DNA of 64,000 bases from Pseudomonas kilonensis (GCF_001269885.1 NZ_LHVH01000034.1:124001-188000); one strand, 5' to 3'; shown: positions 53,550-62,728, numbered from the stretch's first letter. Numbers and translations are program-made. The notes: generated from the sequence alone by a model not told the origin.

Positions 53550-56040
53550 TCGCCTCCGCCACCAGCGGGTCGTCCGGCCAGTAATGTTTGGGATAGCGCC
53601 CCTTGAGGTCCTTCTTCACCTCGGCATAGGTGCTGCGCCAGAAGTTCGCCAGGTCCTGGGTGACCTGCACCGGTCGGCGCGCCGGTGACAGCAGGTGCAA
53701 CTTGACCACCTGCCGCCCGCCAGCGATGCGCGGGGTGTCAGCCAGGCCGAAGAGTTCCTGCAGGCGCACAGCCAGGATCGGCGGATGCTCACTGTAGTCC
53801 AGGCGGATCGACGACCCCGAAGGCACGCTCAAATGGTGCGGCGCCAGTTCATCCAAGCGTTGCGGCAGGGGCCAGGGCAACAGGTTGTGGACGATGCTCG
53901 ACAAATCCAGGTGGGCAAAGTGGCTGAGGCGCGAGACGCGGCCCAGATACGGCATCAACCAATGCTCGAGGCTGCCCAGCAATGCACTATCGCTGACGTC
54001 CGGCCATTCGCTCTCGCCCTTGGCGTCCAGGTCCAGGCGCCGCAGCAGCGCCACCCGCGCCTGCCATTGCCGCAGTTCCGGGGTCCAGGGCAATAACTCC
54101 AAGCCCTTGCGCCGCACCAGGTTCACCAGGGCCTGGCTACGGGCCGACTCATCCAGGCCGGTCAGCGGTTCGCGGCTGAGCACCAGTTCGCCAACCTTGC
54201 GCTGGCGCTCGGCGCGCAGCACGCCTTCACGCTCGTCCCAATCCAGTTGATCCACAACGCGTACTTGTTCGGCCAATACCGAATCGAACAGCGCCGGGTC
54301 GAAATCCGTCGCCAGGTAGATCCGCTCTTCCCGCTGGCCCTGGCGGCTGCCCAGGTCGGCGATCACCAGCCACGCTTGTTTCATCAGGCTGTCAGCCTCG
54401 GCAAACAGCGCCGCACGCCCATTCGCCAGGCGATATTCCGCACCGCCAGGCCGGCGCTGCTGGGCAACGCGGTCCGGGTAAGCCAAGGCCAGCAACGCGC
54501 CGAGCCAGCGCGGATGATCGGGGTCGGCCACGGCTTCTTCGGCCTTGCCCCGCAGGTAGCCGCGATATTGCCGGGCCAGTTGCCGCGCCCGCTGCACCCC
54601 GCCCTGGGCGCCGCGCGCGGCTCGTTCTTCGCCGGACAGCAAGGCCAGGCGACTGTGCAGATCCGCGCCGGCGCCACGCAGAATATCGCGCTCGCCCAAC
54701 AGTGCGGCGACGTTGCAGGCCATGTCCGCCAACCCCAACGCCTGGCCGCGCAACAGCAGATGAGCGATACGCGGGTGGGCCGGCAGTTCAGCCATGGCCT
54801 GCCCGTGGCGGGTCAGTTGCTCGCCCTCCAACGCGCCCAGGCGTTGCAGCAGGTCCTGGGCCTGGGCATATGCGGCTGTGGGCGGAATGTCGAGCCAGAC
54901 CAATTGCTGCGGCGTCACGCCCCAGCGCCCCAATTGCAGGGCCAACCCGGCCAGGTCCGCCGACAGAATCTCCGCGCTGCCGTACGCGGCCAATTGTTCA
55001 TGCTGGTCTTCGGACCACAATCGATAGCAGACCCCCGGCTCCAGGCGCCCGGCTCGACCGGCCCTCTGGGTGGCGCTGGCCCGGGAAATGCGCTGGGTGT
55101 CGAGACGGGTCATGCCGCTGCCCGGGTCGAAACGCGGCACCCGGGCCAGCCCGGCGTCGATCACCACTCGTACGCCGTTGATGGTCAGGCTGGTTTCGGC
55201 GATGTTGGTGGCCAGCACCACTTTGCGCTGGCCGGGCGACGCGGGGTCGATGGCGGCGCGCTGGGCGGCGAGGTCCAGTTCACCATGCAGCGGACAGAGC
55301 AGCACATTGCCGCCCTCGCCCAAGGCCTCGGCCAATTGCTGATGAACCCGGCGGATCTCCGCCTGCCCGGGCAAGAACACCAAGACGCTGCCGGTTTCAT
55401 CGTGCAGTGCTTCGAGCACGGTCTGCACCAGCCGCGGCTCGATGAACTCGCCGGGCTGGAACGGCCGGCCCCAGCGCACCGTCACCGGGAACATGCGGCC
55501 TTCGCTGCGCAGGATCGGCGCGTTGTCCAGCAACCCGGCCAGGCGCTCGCCTTCCAGGGTGGCGGACATCAGCAGGATCTTCAGCGACTGGTCTTCGCGA
55601 AACAGCTCCCGACCGTTGAGGCTCAAGGCCAACGCCAGGTCGGCGTCGAGACTGCGTTCATGGAATTCATCGAAAATCAGCAGCCCCACGCCTTCCAGCG
55701 CCGGATCGTCCTGCAAGCGACGGGTGAGGATGCCTTCGGTGACCACTTCAATGCGGGTCTTGGGCCCGACTTTGCTGTCGAGGCGAATCCGGTAGCCGAC
55801 GGTTTCACCGACCTTTTCCCCCAGCTCGCTGGCCAGTCGCTCGGCCGCCGCCCGTGCCGCCAGGCGCCGGGGTTCGAGCATCAGGATGGTCTGCCCGGCC
55901 AGCCAGGGCTCGTTCAGCAAGGCCAGGGGAACACGGGTGGTTTTACCAGCACCGGGCGGCGCTTCGAGCACGGCTTCGTGGCGCGATGCCAAGGCTTGAC
56001 GCAGGGCGGGTAAAACTTCATCAATCGGCAAAGAAATCAT
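53524..56040 (-). CDS. hrpB: ATP-dependent helicase HrpB
   Basis: An 838-residue DEAH-box helicase. Motifs: APPGAGKTTRVPLALL near residue 27, LEPRRLAARAAAERLA, IFDEFHERSLDADLAL, LLMSATLEGERL, then the helicase C-domain with ATNIAETSLTI and QRAGRAGRLEPGVCYRL, followed by HA2 and HrpB-specific C-terminal domains. It begins MISLPIDEVLPALRQALASR at 56040; a longer reading upstream adds unrelated residues. The role of HrpB is not settled. The gene is complete although its end coincides with an insertion junction; the final codons may derive from the incoming copy. Confidence 0.95.
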   Translation of the reverse strand: MISLPIDEVLPALRQALASRHEAVLEAPPGAGKTTRVPLALLNEPWLAGQTILMLEPRRLAARAAAERLASELGEKVGETVGYRIRLDSKVGPKTRIEVVTEGILTRRLQDDPALEGVGLLIFDEFHERSLDADLALALSLNGRELFREDQSLKILLMSATLEGERLAGLLDNAPILRSEGRMFPVTVRWGRPFQPGEFIEPRLVQTVLEALHDETGSVLVFLPGQAEIRRVHQQLAEALGEGGNVLLCPLHGELDLAAQRAAIDPASPGQRKVVLATNIAETSLTINGVRVVIDAGLARVPRFDPGSGMTRLDTQRISRASATQRAGRAGRLEPGVCYRLWSEDQHEQLAAYGSAEILSADLAGLALQLGRWGVTPQQLVWLDIPPTAAYAQAQDLLQRLGALEGEQLTRHGQAMAELPAHPRIAHLLLRGQALGLADMACNVAALLGERDILRGAGADLHSRLALLSGEERAARGAQGGVQRARQLARQYRGYLRGKAEEAVADPDHPRWLGALLALAYPDRVAQQRRPGGAEYRLANGRAALFAEADSLMKQAWLVIADLGSRQGQREERIYLATDFDPALFDSVLAEQVRVVDQLDWDEREGVLRAERQRKVGELVLSREPLTGLDESARSQALVNLVRRKGLELLPWTPELRQWQARVALLRRLDLDAKGESEWPDVSDSALLGSLEHWLMPYLGRVSRLSHFAHLDLSSIVHNLLPWPLPQRLDELAPHHLSVPSGSSIRLDYSEHPPILAVRLQELFGLADTPRIAGGRQVVKLHLLSPARRPVQVTQDLANFWRSTYAEVKKDLKGRYPKHYWPDDPLVAEATARVKPRK

Positions 56041-56135
56041 GCTGGCTCCAAAACAGAGGGCCGAGTATAACGGCGAACTGTTTAGCGTGGTCTGGACTCC
56101 AACCAGCAACGCCTCTACCTGTTCAGGAGATTGCT

Positions 56136-56555
56136 ATGCGTATTCCCTTTCGCGTGATCGGTGGCGTCCTGGTCGCCGCCCTGCTGACTCAAATCAGCGC
56201 CTGTGGTTCGATCTTCTACCCGGACCGTCGCGGCCAGATCGATGGCAAGATCGACCCGGCGATTGCCGCGCTCGATGCCGTCGGCCTGCTGTTCTACATC
56301 ATCCCCGGCCTGATCGCGTTCGCCGTGGACTTTGCCACTGGTGCCATTTACTTCGAGCCGGGCAAGAGTGTCCAGATCGAGCCAGAGAAACTCAAGCCGG
56401 CCATCAACCCCGACGGCACGGTCAATAACCAAAAGCTGCAGGCGATCCTGGAACGCGAACTGGGCCGCAGCTTCCCGCTGGACGATCCTCGGCTGATCCA
56501 GCACAAGGGCAGCGCGCAACAACTGGCTGCCCTGGGTCTCAAACCCGCCGCATGA
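56136..56555 (+). CDS. Small lipoprotein, YceK/YidQ-like
   Basis: A 139-residue lipoprotein precursor: signal RIPFRVIGGVLVAALLTQIS with lipobox ISA-Cys, so Cys26 or so is acylated. The body GSIFYPDRRGQIDGKIDPAI then ALDAVGLLFYIIPGLIAFAV, a hydrophobic stretch, and FEPGKSVQIEP resembles YceK/YidQ lipoproteins. In pseudomonads it is sometimes misnamed polynucleotide phosphorylase; no such domain is present. It precedes fieF by 28 bases. Confidence 0.8.
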   Translation: MRIPFRVIGGVLVAALLTQISACGSIFYPDRRGQIDGKIDPAIAALDAVGLLFYIIPGLIAFAVDFATGAIYFEPGKSVQIEPEKLKPAINPDGTVNNQKLQAILERELGRSFPLDDPRLIQHKGSAQQLAALGLKPAA

Positions 56556-56583
56556 CAAGCGCTATTGAAGGAACGACCGCGCC

Positions 56584-57477
56584 ATGACCACCAGCACCGA
56601 ACACGCCCGTCTGCTGCGCCTGGCCACCCGAGCGTCGGTGGCCGTGGCGCTTGTCCTGGTCGTCGCCAAGGCCCTGGCCTGGTGGCTGAGCGGCTCGGTG
56701 AGCATGCTTGCCGGCCTGACCGACTCGGCACTGGACGGCGTCACCTCGCTGCTCAATCTGCTGGCGGTGCATTACGCCCTGCGCCCCGCCGACGATGACC
56801 ATCGCTACGGTCATGGCAAGGCCGAATCCCTGGCCGGCATGGCCCAGGCGCTGTTTATCGGCGGCAGTGCGGTATTGATTGCCTTGCAGGCTTTCGAGCG
56901 GCTGAAAAACCCGGTGCCGGTGGACGCGCCTTGGCTCAGCGTCGGCGTGATCGTGTTTTCCCTCGGGCTGACCCTGGCGCTGCTGGCGTTGCAGCATCGG
57001 GTCATCCGCGCCACCGGCTCCAACGCCGTGCGCGCCGACTCGCTGCACTATCGCTCCGACTTGTTGCTCAACGGCAGCATCCTGGTGGCGCTGGTGCTGG
57101 CCGGATTCGGCTGGTATCAGCTCGACGCCTGGTTCGGCCTGGGGATCGCCATTTACATTCTGTGGAGCGCCGTCCAGATCGCCCGGGAAAGCTTTGCGGT
57201 GCTGATGGACCAGGAACTGCCGCCCGACGTCAGCCAGCACATGCTGGAACTGGCCTGCGCCGTGCCCGGCGTGCTCGGCGCCCATGACCTGCGTACGCGG
57301 ATCTCCGGCAACCACTGGTTCGTGCAACTGCACCTGGAGTTGCCGGGGGAATTGACCCTGTCAGTGGCCCACGGCATCAGCGACCAGGCTGCCGATGCGA
57401 TCCATCATGCCTATCCGAAGGCCGAAGTGCTGGTGCATGCCGATCCGTCGGAAGTGGTGCAGCGCGCCAGCACATAA
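56584..57477 (+). CDS. fieF: Cation diffusion facilitator, FieF type
   Basis: A 297-residue CDF exporter with six helices. The transport-site residues are TDSALDGVTS (DxxxD) in helix 2 and LHYRSDLLLN (HxxxD) in helix 5, the Asp-Asp-His-Asp set of FieF, which moves Zn and Fe(II) out in exchange for protons. DDDHRYGHGKAESLAGMAQA follows helix 2. The C-terminal cytoplasmic metal-sensing domain includes VPGVLGAHDLRTRISGNHWF. The ATG at 56584 gives the normal length. Confidence 0.93.
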   Translation: MTTSTEHARLLRLATRASVAVALVLVVAKALAWWLSGSVSMLAGLTDSALDGVTSLLNLLAVHYALRPADDDHRYGHGKAESLAGMAQALFIGGSAVLIALQAFERLKNPVPVDAPWLSVGVIVFSLGLTLALLALQHRVIRATGSNAVRADSLHYRSDLLLNGSILVALVLAGFGWYQLDAWFGLGIAIYILWSAVQIARESFAVLMDQELPPDVSQHMLELACAVPGVLGAHDLRTRISGNHWFVQLHLELPGELTLSVAHGISDQAADAIHHAYPKAEVLVHADPSEVVQRAST

Positions 57478-57511
57478 CCTGTGGCGAGGGAGCTTGCTCC
57501 CCGCTGGGCCC

Positions 57512-57628
57512 TGTAGGAGCTGTCGAGTGCAACGAGGCTGCGATCTTGTCCCTGGCTATTGAATCGAAAGCGAAAGCGAAAGCGAAAGAGCAAGATCAAA
57601 AGATCGCAGGCTTCGCCAGCTCCTACAG
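57512..57628. repeat. Inverted repeat, TGTAGGAGCTG family, with CGAAAG tandem
   Basis: Third copy of the 7069 element, here with four tandem CGAAAG units at 57565-57588 in its loop, absent from the other two copies. A REP-like GAGGGAGCTTGCTCCC dyad precedes it. Confidence 0.85.
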
Positions 57629-57705
57629 AGTCCAGCGGGGCGGTGCGACGTTTCGCTAAATCCCCTCGCCACAAAAAGCAGCGTCCGCACGATCTTTACC
57701 CAGCC

Positions 57706-58713
57706 TCAGTACGTCACTTGATACCCACGACTGCTCAAGCAACTGCCCTGGGCCTGGCGATAGGTCTGTACCACTTCCGGTGCCGGAGGGTAGGTGTAGT
57801 TGCGCGGGTCGAAACCGCTCTGCTGCACGGCCCAGCGATAGCAGTCGTAGCCATCCTGATTGACCTGCTCAGGCGACTGGCCGTTGGCCGGATAGGCCAC
57901 TACGTCAAAGCTGTTGCCCTGGGGTTGAGGTTGCGGGTTGGCCACGGGCGGCTCGACCACAACGTAATTCTGAGTATTGGCTTCGTAGATGTAATAGGCG
58001 CCGGCGGCGAGAAAGAACAGTGAACTGCCGATCCACACTTCCCTGGCGTAATCGGGCAGGTAACGGGTACGGATGCCCCGCGGCGGCGCGACCACGACAT
58101 AACGCGGCCCTTGCGGGCGATACCAGTAGCCACCCGAATAGAAGTAATCCTGGCCGCGATAGGGCACGCGGTAGTTGCGATCCGGGAAACGGTCGATCAC
58201 GTAACCCGGGCGGTATTGCGGCCCCGGGCCCCAGCCGTTGCCATGGCCGTCCGGCCGACCAGGCCAATGCTGTTCGGGACGGTTGTCATGACTTGGGCGT
58301 GGCCCGCCGCTCGGATAACCATCGCTGCGACGAGGAATGTCGCGGTAATACCCCGGTTGCGGTTCCCGAGTCTGGGTCACGCTGTCGGGCCGGCCCTGGA
58401 TCGGCAGGTTGTTACCGGGTTGTGGCTGCGGCGGGCGACCGTGGGCGTTAGGGTCCTGCGCAGGACGATCGTAATGCTGTGCGCCTGGATTCTGCGGCTT
58501 GACCTCGAACTGACGACTGTTGTCGCCGCGAATGATTTCGTTGCTCTGCGGCCGCGGCTGGCCCGAATAACCCTGGCCGTTGCCGCCGCGCCCGTCCTGC
58601 CCGCGACCGCCGTCCGGACCGCCACGGTTTTGCTGATCGTCGGCCATTCCCTGCGCACTGACACTTGCCCACAGCAGACCAACACCTGCCAAACGCCAGA
58701 TGCGCGACTTCAT
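57706..58713 (-). CDS. DUF6515-type secreted protein, Gly/Pro/Arg-rich
   Basis: A 335-residue exported protein. The signal peptide is MKSRIWRLAGVGLLWASVSA with a cut near AQGMA. A long low-complexity part (about 25-170) rich in Gly, Pro, Arg, Gln and Asn follows. The folded part has RNYRVPYRGQDYFYSGGYWY, a hydrophobic helix (SSLFFLAAGAYYIYEANT) and a C-terminal Cys pair (DGYDCYRWAVQQSGFDPRNY, QGSCLSSRGY). It resembles DUF6515 envelope proteins of unknown role. The ATG at 58713 has GAGGAA five bases upstream and is preferred to the GTG at 58725. Confidence 0.78.
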   Translation of the reverse strand: MKSRIWRLAGVGLLWASVSAQGMADDQQNRGGPDGGRGQDGRGGNGQGYSGQPRPQSNEIIRGDNSRQFEVKPQNPGAQHYDRPAQDPNAHGRPPQPQPGNNLPIQGRPDSVTQTREPQPGYYRDIPRRSDGYPSGGPRPSHDNRPEQHWPGRPDGHGNGWGPGPQYRPGYVIDRFPDRNYRVPYRGQDYFYSGGYWYRPQGPRYVVVAPPRGIRTRYLPDYAREVWIGSSLFFLAAGAYYIYEANTQNYVVVEPPVANPQPQPQGNSFDVVAYPANGQSPEQVNQDGYDCYRWAVQQSGFDPRNYTYPPAPEVVQTYRQAQGSCLSSRGYQVTY

Positions 58714-58816
58714 GAAATTCCTCACAACGGTTCAGGGCCTGATGATAAGACTGGAAAAGCCCAGGCCGGTTCTGCGATAGGTTATCAGCCACGGGGTTTA
58801 TTTCGCAGGCATTAAA

Positions 58817-58842
58817 AAGGGGAGACCCGTCGGCCTCCCCTT
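58817..58842. terminator. AAGGGGAG/CTCCCCTT hairpin
   Basis: Arms AAGGGGAG and CTCCCCTT enclose ten bases, with A-rich and T-rich flanks on both sides, so it could end transcripts in either direction. The remaining 58843-59127 shows no gene; it should hold the promoter of the AsnC-type gene. Confidence 0.6.
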
Positions 58843-59127
58843 GAAAATTTCGTCCGTGCTCGACGCTTATGACGTCGGCTCACCTCACGCCGTCTTCTGG
58901 ACAGTGTGCAGCTCGGGGGCCTGCCAGTACCGGTGGGTACTGCGGCCGCAGCCGGCCTGATTGGGCGGGCTGCACTGGACTGTTTGTCCGAGCAGTGATC
59001 TTGGTGGTAAGCATAGGCCTTGGGTGCCGACAGATGATTGCGAAGATTGCGGAAATAAACATCACTTGCGCAATTTTTAACCCTAGATAGATAATCTGCC
59101 GCAATTATCAAGATAAAGGCCCGACCG

Positions 59128-59607
59128 ATGAGCAAACTTGACCGTTACGACCTGAGTATTCTGGCGGAATTGCAGCGCGACGCGCGCATCTCCAACCAGG
59201 AACTGGCCGAACGCATCGGCCTGTCGCCCTCCCCCTGCTCGCGACGGGTCAAGCAGTTGGAAGATGATGGCTACATCACCCGCCAGGTCGCCCTGCTCGA
59301 CCGCAAGCTGCTGGGCCTGAGCCTGACGGCCTACGTGCTGATCGGCATGGACCGCCACACCCCCGAGCGTTTCGAGAACTTCGAAGCTGCCATCCGCAAC
59401 CTGCCGCAAGTGCTGGAGTGCAGCCTGGTCACCGGCATGGACGCGGACTACCAGCTCAAGGTCGTGGTGCCGGACATGGACCATTACCAGAAACTGCTGC
59501 TGGGGCACCTGACTCGTATTGATGGCGTTACCAGCGTGCGTTCGAGTTTTGTGCTGAACCAGGTGCTTAACAGCACCGAACTGCCGTTGACTCATCTGCG
59601 CAGCTGA
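59128..59607 (+). CDS. Lrp/AsnC-family regulator
   Basis: A 159-residue regulator. The HTH is LDRYDLSILAELQRDARISN then QELAERIGLSPSPCSRRVKQ, and the RAM domain has LECSLVTGMDADYQLKVVVP. It is nearer to the BkdR/Lrp branch than the shorter protein at 36230. The neighbours are an envelope protein and repeats, so its targets are not evident. The ATG at 59128 is normal. Confidence 0.9.
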   Translation: MSKLDRYDLSILAELQRDARISNQELAERIGLSPSPCSRRVKQLEDDGYITRQVALLDRKLLGLSLTAYVLIGMDRHTPERFENFEAAIRNLPQVLECSLVTGMDADYQLKVVVPDMDHYQKLLLGHLTRIDGVTSVRSSFVLNQVLNSTELPLTHLRS

Positions 59608-59621
59608 CCGCTTTTGTGGCA

Positions 59622-59737
59622 TTGATCGTTCCCACGCTCTGCGTGGGAACGCCTCTCCGGACGCTCTGCGTTCGGCTCTTGGAGGGGACGCAGAGCGTCC
59701 CGGGCTGCATTCCCACGCAGAGCGTGGGAACGATCAA
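59622..59737. repeat. Nested inverted repeat, GTTCCCACGCTCTGCG family
   Basis: Perfect 28-base outer arms (59622-59649 and 59710-59737) enclose inner arms GGACGCTCTGCGT and ACGCAGAGCGTCC. The outer arm is itself a dyad around GCTCTGC. It is a third repeat family, different from the GTGGGAGC and TGTAGGAGCTG types. Confidence 0.85.
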
Positions 59738-59854
59738 CAGTGAACTTGAGGCGATGAATAGCTGCGACACACCGCCGCAGGCCAATCCCGTGCCCGCCCC
59801 CCATGCCTTATACTCGCCGCGCCTTTTCAACCCCGCCCACGCCGGAGTGTCCTG

Positions 59855-60064
59855 ATGGATCCTGCTGTTTTCGAAGAGTGGATGATGACCGGCCTGGTCA
59901 GCATCCTGATCATTTTCATGGGTTTCATCGTCTGGGACCTGGCGAAGAAGTCCAAGGCCGGGCGTTTCGGCTCGTTCATCCTGTTTTTCGTGCTGGGCCT
60001 CGGCGTGGCGGCGTTCGTTATCAAGAGCGTGGTGATCGGCCTGATCGAATCCGGGACGTTATAA
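59855..60064 (+). CDS. DUF2788 small membrane protein
   Basis: A 69-residue protein of the DUF2788 family with two helices (about 12-30 and 40-62) and a short basic loop, WDLAKKSKAGRFG. Function unknown. CCGGAGTG precedes the ATG. Its last six bases overlap the end of rluE on the opposite strand. Confidence 0.85.
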   Translation: MDPAVFEEWMMTGLVSILIIFMGFIVWDLAKKSKAGRFGSFILFFVLGLGVAAFVIKSVVIGLIESGTL

Positions 60065-60694
60065 ACGCGCCGGCACTTCTTTCCACTGGCCCTGATCGAG
60101 CCCCTCGATCGTCCAGTCGCCGATCCTGACCCGCACCAGGCGCAAGGTCGGCAAACCCACGGCGGCGGTCATGCGTCGCACCTGGCGGTTGCGCCCTTCG
60201 CGTATCACCAATTCCAGCCAGCTCGTGGGCACGCTTTTACGAAAACGCACCGGCGGGTTGCGCGGCCACAACTGCGGTTCTTCCAATTGGCGCGCTTCGG
60301 CGGGCAACGTCATGCCATCGTTCAACTCCACGCCGTCGCGCAAACGCTGCAACTGTTCAGCGCTCGGCTCGCCCTCCACCTGCACCCAATAGGTCTTGGC
60401 CAGCTTGTGCTTGGGGTCGGCAATACGCGCCTGCAACTGCCCATCGTTGGTCAGCAACAGCAAGCCTTCGCTGTCGCGATCCAGCCGTCCGGCCGGGTAG
60501 ATGCCCGGTACGTCGATAAAATCCTTGAGCGTCGCCCGCCCCTCACCGTCACTGAATTGCGTCAGCACATCGAACGGTTTGTTGAACAGAATCAGCTTCG
60601 ACTCGGCCGGCGGGGCCTTGGCCACACGGCGCGGGGCGGAGGCTGGAAGCTTCGCGCCAGGGCGACGGGAAGCAGGGCGTGGAGGACGGGGCAT
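60059..60694 (-). CDS. rluE: 23S rRNA pseudouridine synthase RluE-type
   Basis: A 211-residue RsuA-family pseudouridine synthase. The catalytic Asp lies in YPAGRLDRDSEGLLLLTNDG near residue 70; LILFNKPFDVLTQFSD opens the catalytic domain, and IREGRNRQVRRMTAAVGLPT is the conserved C-terminal block. It lacks the N-terminal S4 domain of RluB/RsuA and has a basic Pro/Arg tail instead, which is typical of RluE, the enzyme that makes pseudouridine 2457 in 23S rRNA. A hairpin terminator separates it from amn. Confidence 0.9.
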   Translation of the reverse strand: MPRPPRPASRRPGAKLPASAPRRVAKAPPAESKLILFNKPFDVLTQFSDGEGRATLKDFIDVPGIYPAGRLDRDSEGLLLLTNDGQLQARIADPKHKLAKTYWVQVEGEPSAEQLQRLRDGVELNDGMTLPAEARQLEEPQLWPRNPPVRFRKSVPTSWLELVIREGRNRQVRRMTAAVGLPTLRLVRVRIGDWTIEGLDQGQWKEVPARL

Positions 60695-60706
60695 GGCGAA
60701 TACAAC

Positions 60707-60750
60707 ATTTAACGGTCGGGCCGACCATGCTAGTGGCCCGACCGTTAAAT
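60707..60750 (-). terminator. 16-base hairpin after amn
   Basis: ATTTAACGGTCGGGCC (60707-60722) and GGCCCGACCGTTAAAT (60735-60750) pair perfectly around 12 bases. It lies just past the amn stop, before the rluE start, and probably ends the amn transcript. Confidence 0.75.
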
Positions 60751-60775
60751 AACCACCATCCCCTTCAACAGGGCA

Positions 60776-62239
60776 TCAGCGGAACGGCGGCTCGTCGAAG
60801 CTGCGCAGCTTGCGCGAATGCAACGAGTTGAGTTCGGTGCGCAACAGGTCCAACGCCTCGATGCCGATCTTCAGGTGCTGGTTGACCGCGCGCTCATAGA
60901 ACGCGTTGGCCGAGCCCGGCAGCTTGATCTCGCTGTGCAGCGGTTTGTCCGAGACGCAGAGCAAGGTGCCGTAAGGCACCCGCAGGCGATAACCCTGGGC
61001 GGCGATGGTGCCGCTTTCCATGTCCACCGCCACCGCGCGGGACAGATTGATCAGCGGGCGCTCCTGGGCCCAGCGCAGCTCCCAGTTGCGATCGTCGTAA
61101 GTCAACACGGTGCCGGTGCGCAGGCGTTTTTTCAGCTCATCGCCCTTTTCACCAGTGATGTTCGCCGCGGCCTGTTGAAGCGCCATCTGCACTTCGGCCA
61201 GGGCCGGAATCGGAATGTTCGGCGGCACCACCCGGTCGAGAATGCCATCGCGGCGCATGTAGGCGTGGGCCAGCACGTAGTCGCCAATGGTCTGGGACTG
61301 CCGCAGCCCGCCGCAGTGGCCGATCATCAGCCAGCAATGCGGGCGCAGCACGGCCAGGTGGTCAGTGATGTTCTTGGCGTTGGACGGGCCGACACCGATG
61401 TTCACCAGGGTCACGCCATGGCCATCATTGGTCTGCAGGTGATAGGCCGGCATCTGGTAGCGGTGCCAGACCACGCCGGCGGCGATGGCCGACGCTTCGC
61501 TGTGCTCCATGTTCTTGTCGATGATCACGTTGCCCGGCAGGACCATGCGCACAAAACGCGGGTCGCTGCGCAGTTGCTCCAGACCGTGGACGATGAACTG
61601 GTCGACATAGCGGTGGTAGTTGGTCAGCAGGATCCACGGCTGCACATGGCGCCAGTCGCTGCCGGTGTAATGCACCAGCCGGCGCAAGGAAAAATCCACC
61701 CGCGCGGCGTCGAACAGCGCCAAGGGCAGCGGGTCGGTGTTTTCCCAATCATAGAGGCCGTCGGCGATGCCATCGGTGGCGGCCGACAGGTCGGTGCTGG
61801 GGAAAACCCGTGCCAGCACGGCGGCGGTCACGCCGGAGCCGGCCAGTTCGTCGCCCTGCTCCACCACGTACGGGTACGGAATGTTCTGCTCGCTGACGCC
61901 CACTTCCACGGTGACGGTAAAGTCGTGCATCAGCGGGACCAGCTGTTCCAGCAGGTATTTACGGAAGGCGGCGGGATGGGTGACGGTGACGCTATAGGTG
62001 CCGGGCAACTGGACCTTGGCATAGGCTCGCGTGGTTTGCGGGACTTCGCCGTGGCAGTGATAGGTCAGGCGCAAGGCCGGATAGCGAAACAACGCACGTT
62101 GCTCGGCATCCGGCTCGACGCGGTCCTTGAGATAACGCATCAGCGCCTGGTTCAGCGCGGTGGTCGCACGCTCGTGCAGGGCCGCCAGACGATCCACGGC
62201 TTGTTCGGCGGTTTGAACGACAATAAACGCTTCGGTCAC
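60776..62239 (-). CDS. amn: AMP nucleosidase
   Basis: A 487-residue enzyme that splits AMP into adenine and ribose 5-phosphate. The N-terminal half contains RLTYHCHGEVPQTTRAYAKV and EVGVSEQNIPYPYVVEQGDE. The phosphorylase-like half has TLVNIGVGPSNAKNITDHLA, LMIGHCGGLRQSQTIGDYVL and AVAVDMESGTIAAQGYRLRV, where the Met-Glu pair contacts ribose. The GTG at 62239 has a CAGGAAG site at good distance and gives a length close to the 484 residues of E. coli Amn; an ATG at 62275 would add 12 residues. Confidence 0.94.
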   Translation of the reverse strand: MTEAFIVVQTAEQAVDRLAALHERATTALNQALMRYLKDRVEPDAEQRALFRYPALRLTYHCHGEVPQTTRAYAKVQLPGTYSVTVTHPAAFRKYLLEQLVPLMHDFTVTVEVGVSEQNIPYPYVVEQGDELAGSGVTAAVLARVFPSTDLSAATDGIADGLYDWENTDPLPLALFDAARVDFSLRRLVHYTGSDWRHVQPWILLTNYHRYVDQFIVHGLEQLRSDPRFVRMVLPGNVIIDKNMEHSEASAIAAGVVWHRYQMPAYHLQTNDGHGVTLVNIGVGPSNAKNITDHLAVLRPHCWLMIGHCGGLRQSQTIGDYVLAHAYMRRDGILDRVVPPNIPIPALAEVQMALQQAAANITGEKGDELKKRLRTGTVLTYDDRNWELRWAQERPLINLSRAVAVDMESGTIAAQGYRLRVPYGTLLCVSDKPLHSEIKLPGSANAFYERAVNQHLKIGIEALDLLRTELNSLHSRKLRSFDEPPFR

Positions 62240-62368
62240 GATCAGCTTCCTGTGTTCTGACTTGCAGGCCTTCATCTTGCCTGCATCGCCGCCCGACGGG
62301 AACAGTGGCGTAGTGGACTCGATCCCACCCTTGATCTCAGTAGCCCCAGAATTGCCACCACAGTTCCC

Positions 62369-62728
62369 CTGTGGGAGCGAGCCTGCTCGCGATAGCGGTG
62401 TATCAAACAACACAGATGCTGGATGTGCCGACGTCTTCGCGAGCAGGCTCGCTCCCACAGGGTTCGATGGCGTACTTAGATGTTGCGTACGACTCAGGTC
62501 CACTGTGGGAGCGAGCCTGCTCGCGATAGCGGTGTATCAAACAACACAGATGCTGGATGGACCGACGCCATCGCGAGCAAGCTCGCTCCCACAGGGTTCG
62601 ATGGCGTACTTAGATGTTGCGTACGACTCAGGCCCACTGTGGGAGCGGGCTTGCTCGCGAAAGCGGTGTGTCAGACAACAAAGATGCTGAATGTGGTGAA
62701 GCTTTCGCGAGCAAGCCCGCTCCCACAG
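62369..62728. repeat. Tandem array of three REP pairs, 134-base unit
   Basis: GTGGGAGCG starts at 62371, 62505 and 62639, exactly 134 bases apart. Each unit is a REP pair with TATCAAACAACACAGATGCT-like loop plus a 40-base linker ending GACTCAGG. The third pair has switched from the GAGCCTGCTCGCG to the GGGCTTGCTCGCG arm type. The array fills the gap between amn and the acyl-CoA dehydrogenase gene. Confidence 0.93.

Noticed and set aside
54247..56013. 588-codon plus-strand open stretch opposite hrpB
   Set aside because: Shadow frame; the hrpB motifs on the other strand are complete.
56136..56555. Polynucleotide phosphorylase annotation
   Set aside because: The protein is a 139-residue lipoprotein with no RNase PH, KH or S1 domain.
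62369..62728. CRISPR-like array
   Set aside because: The 134-base units are REP pairs with near-identical linkers, not short repeats with unique spacers, and no cas gene is nearby.
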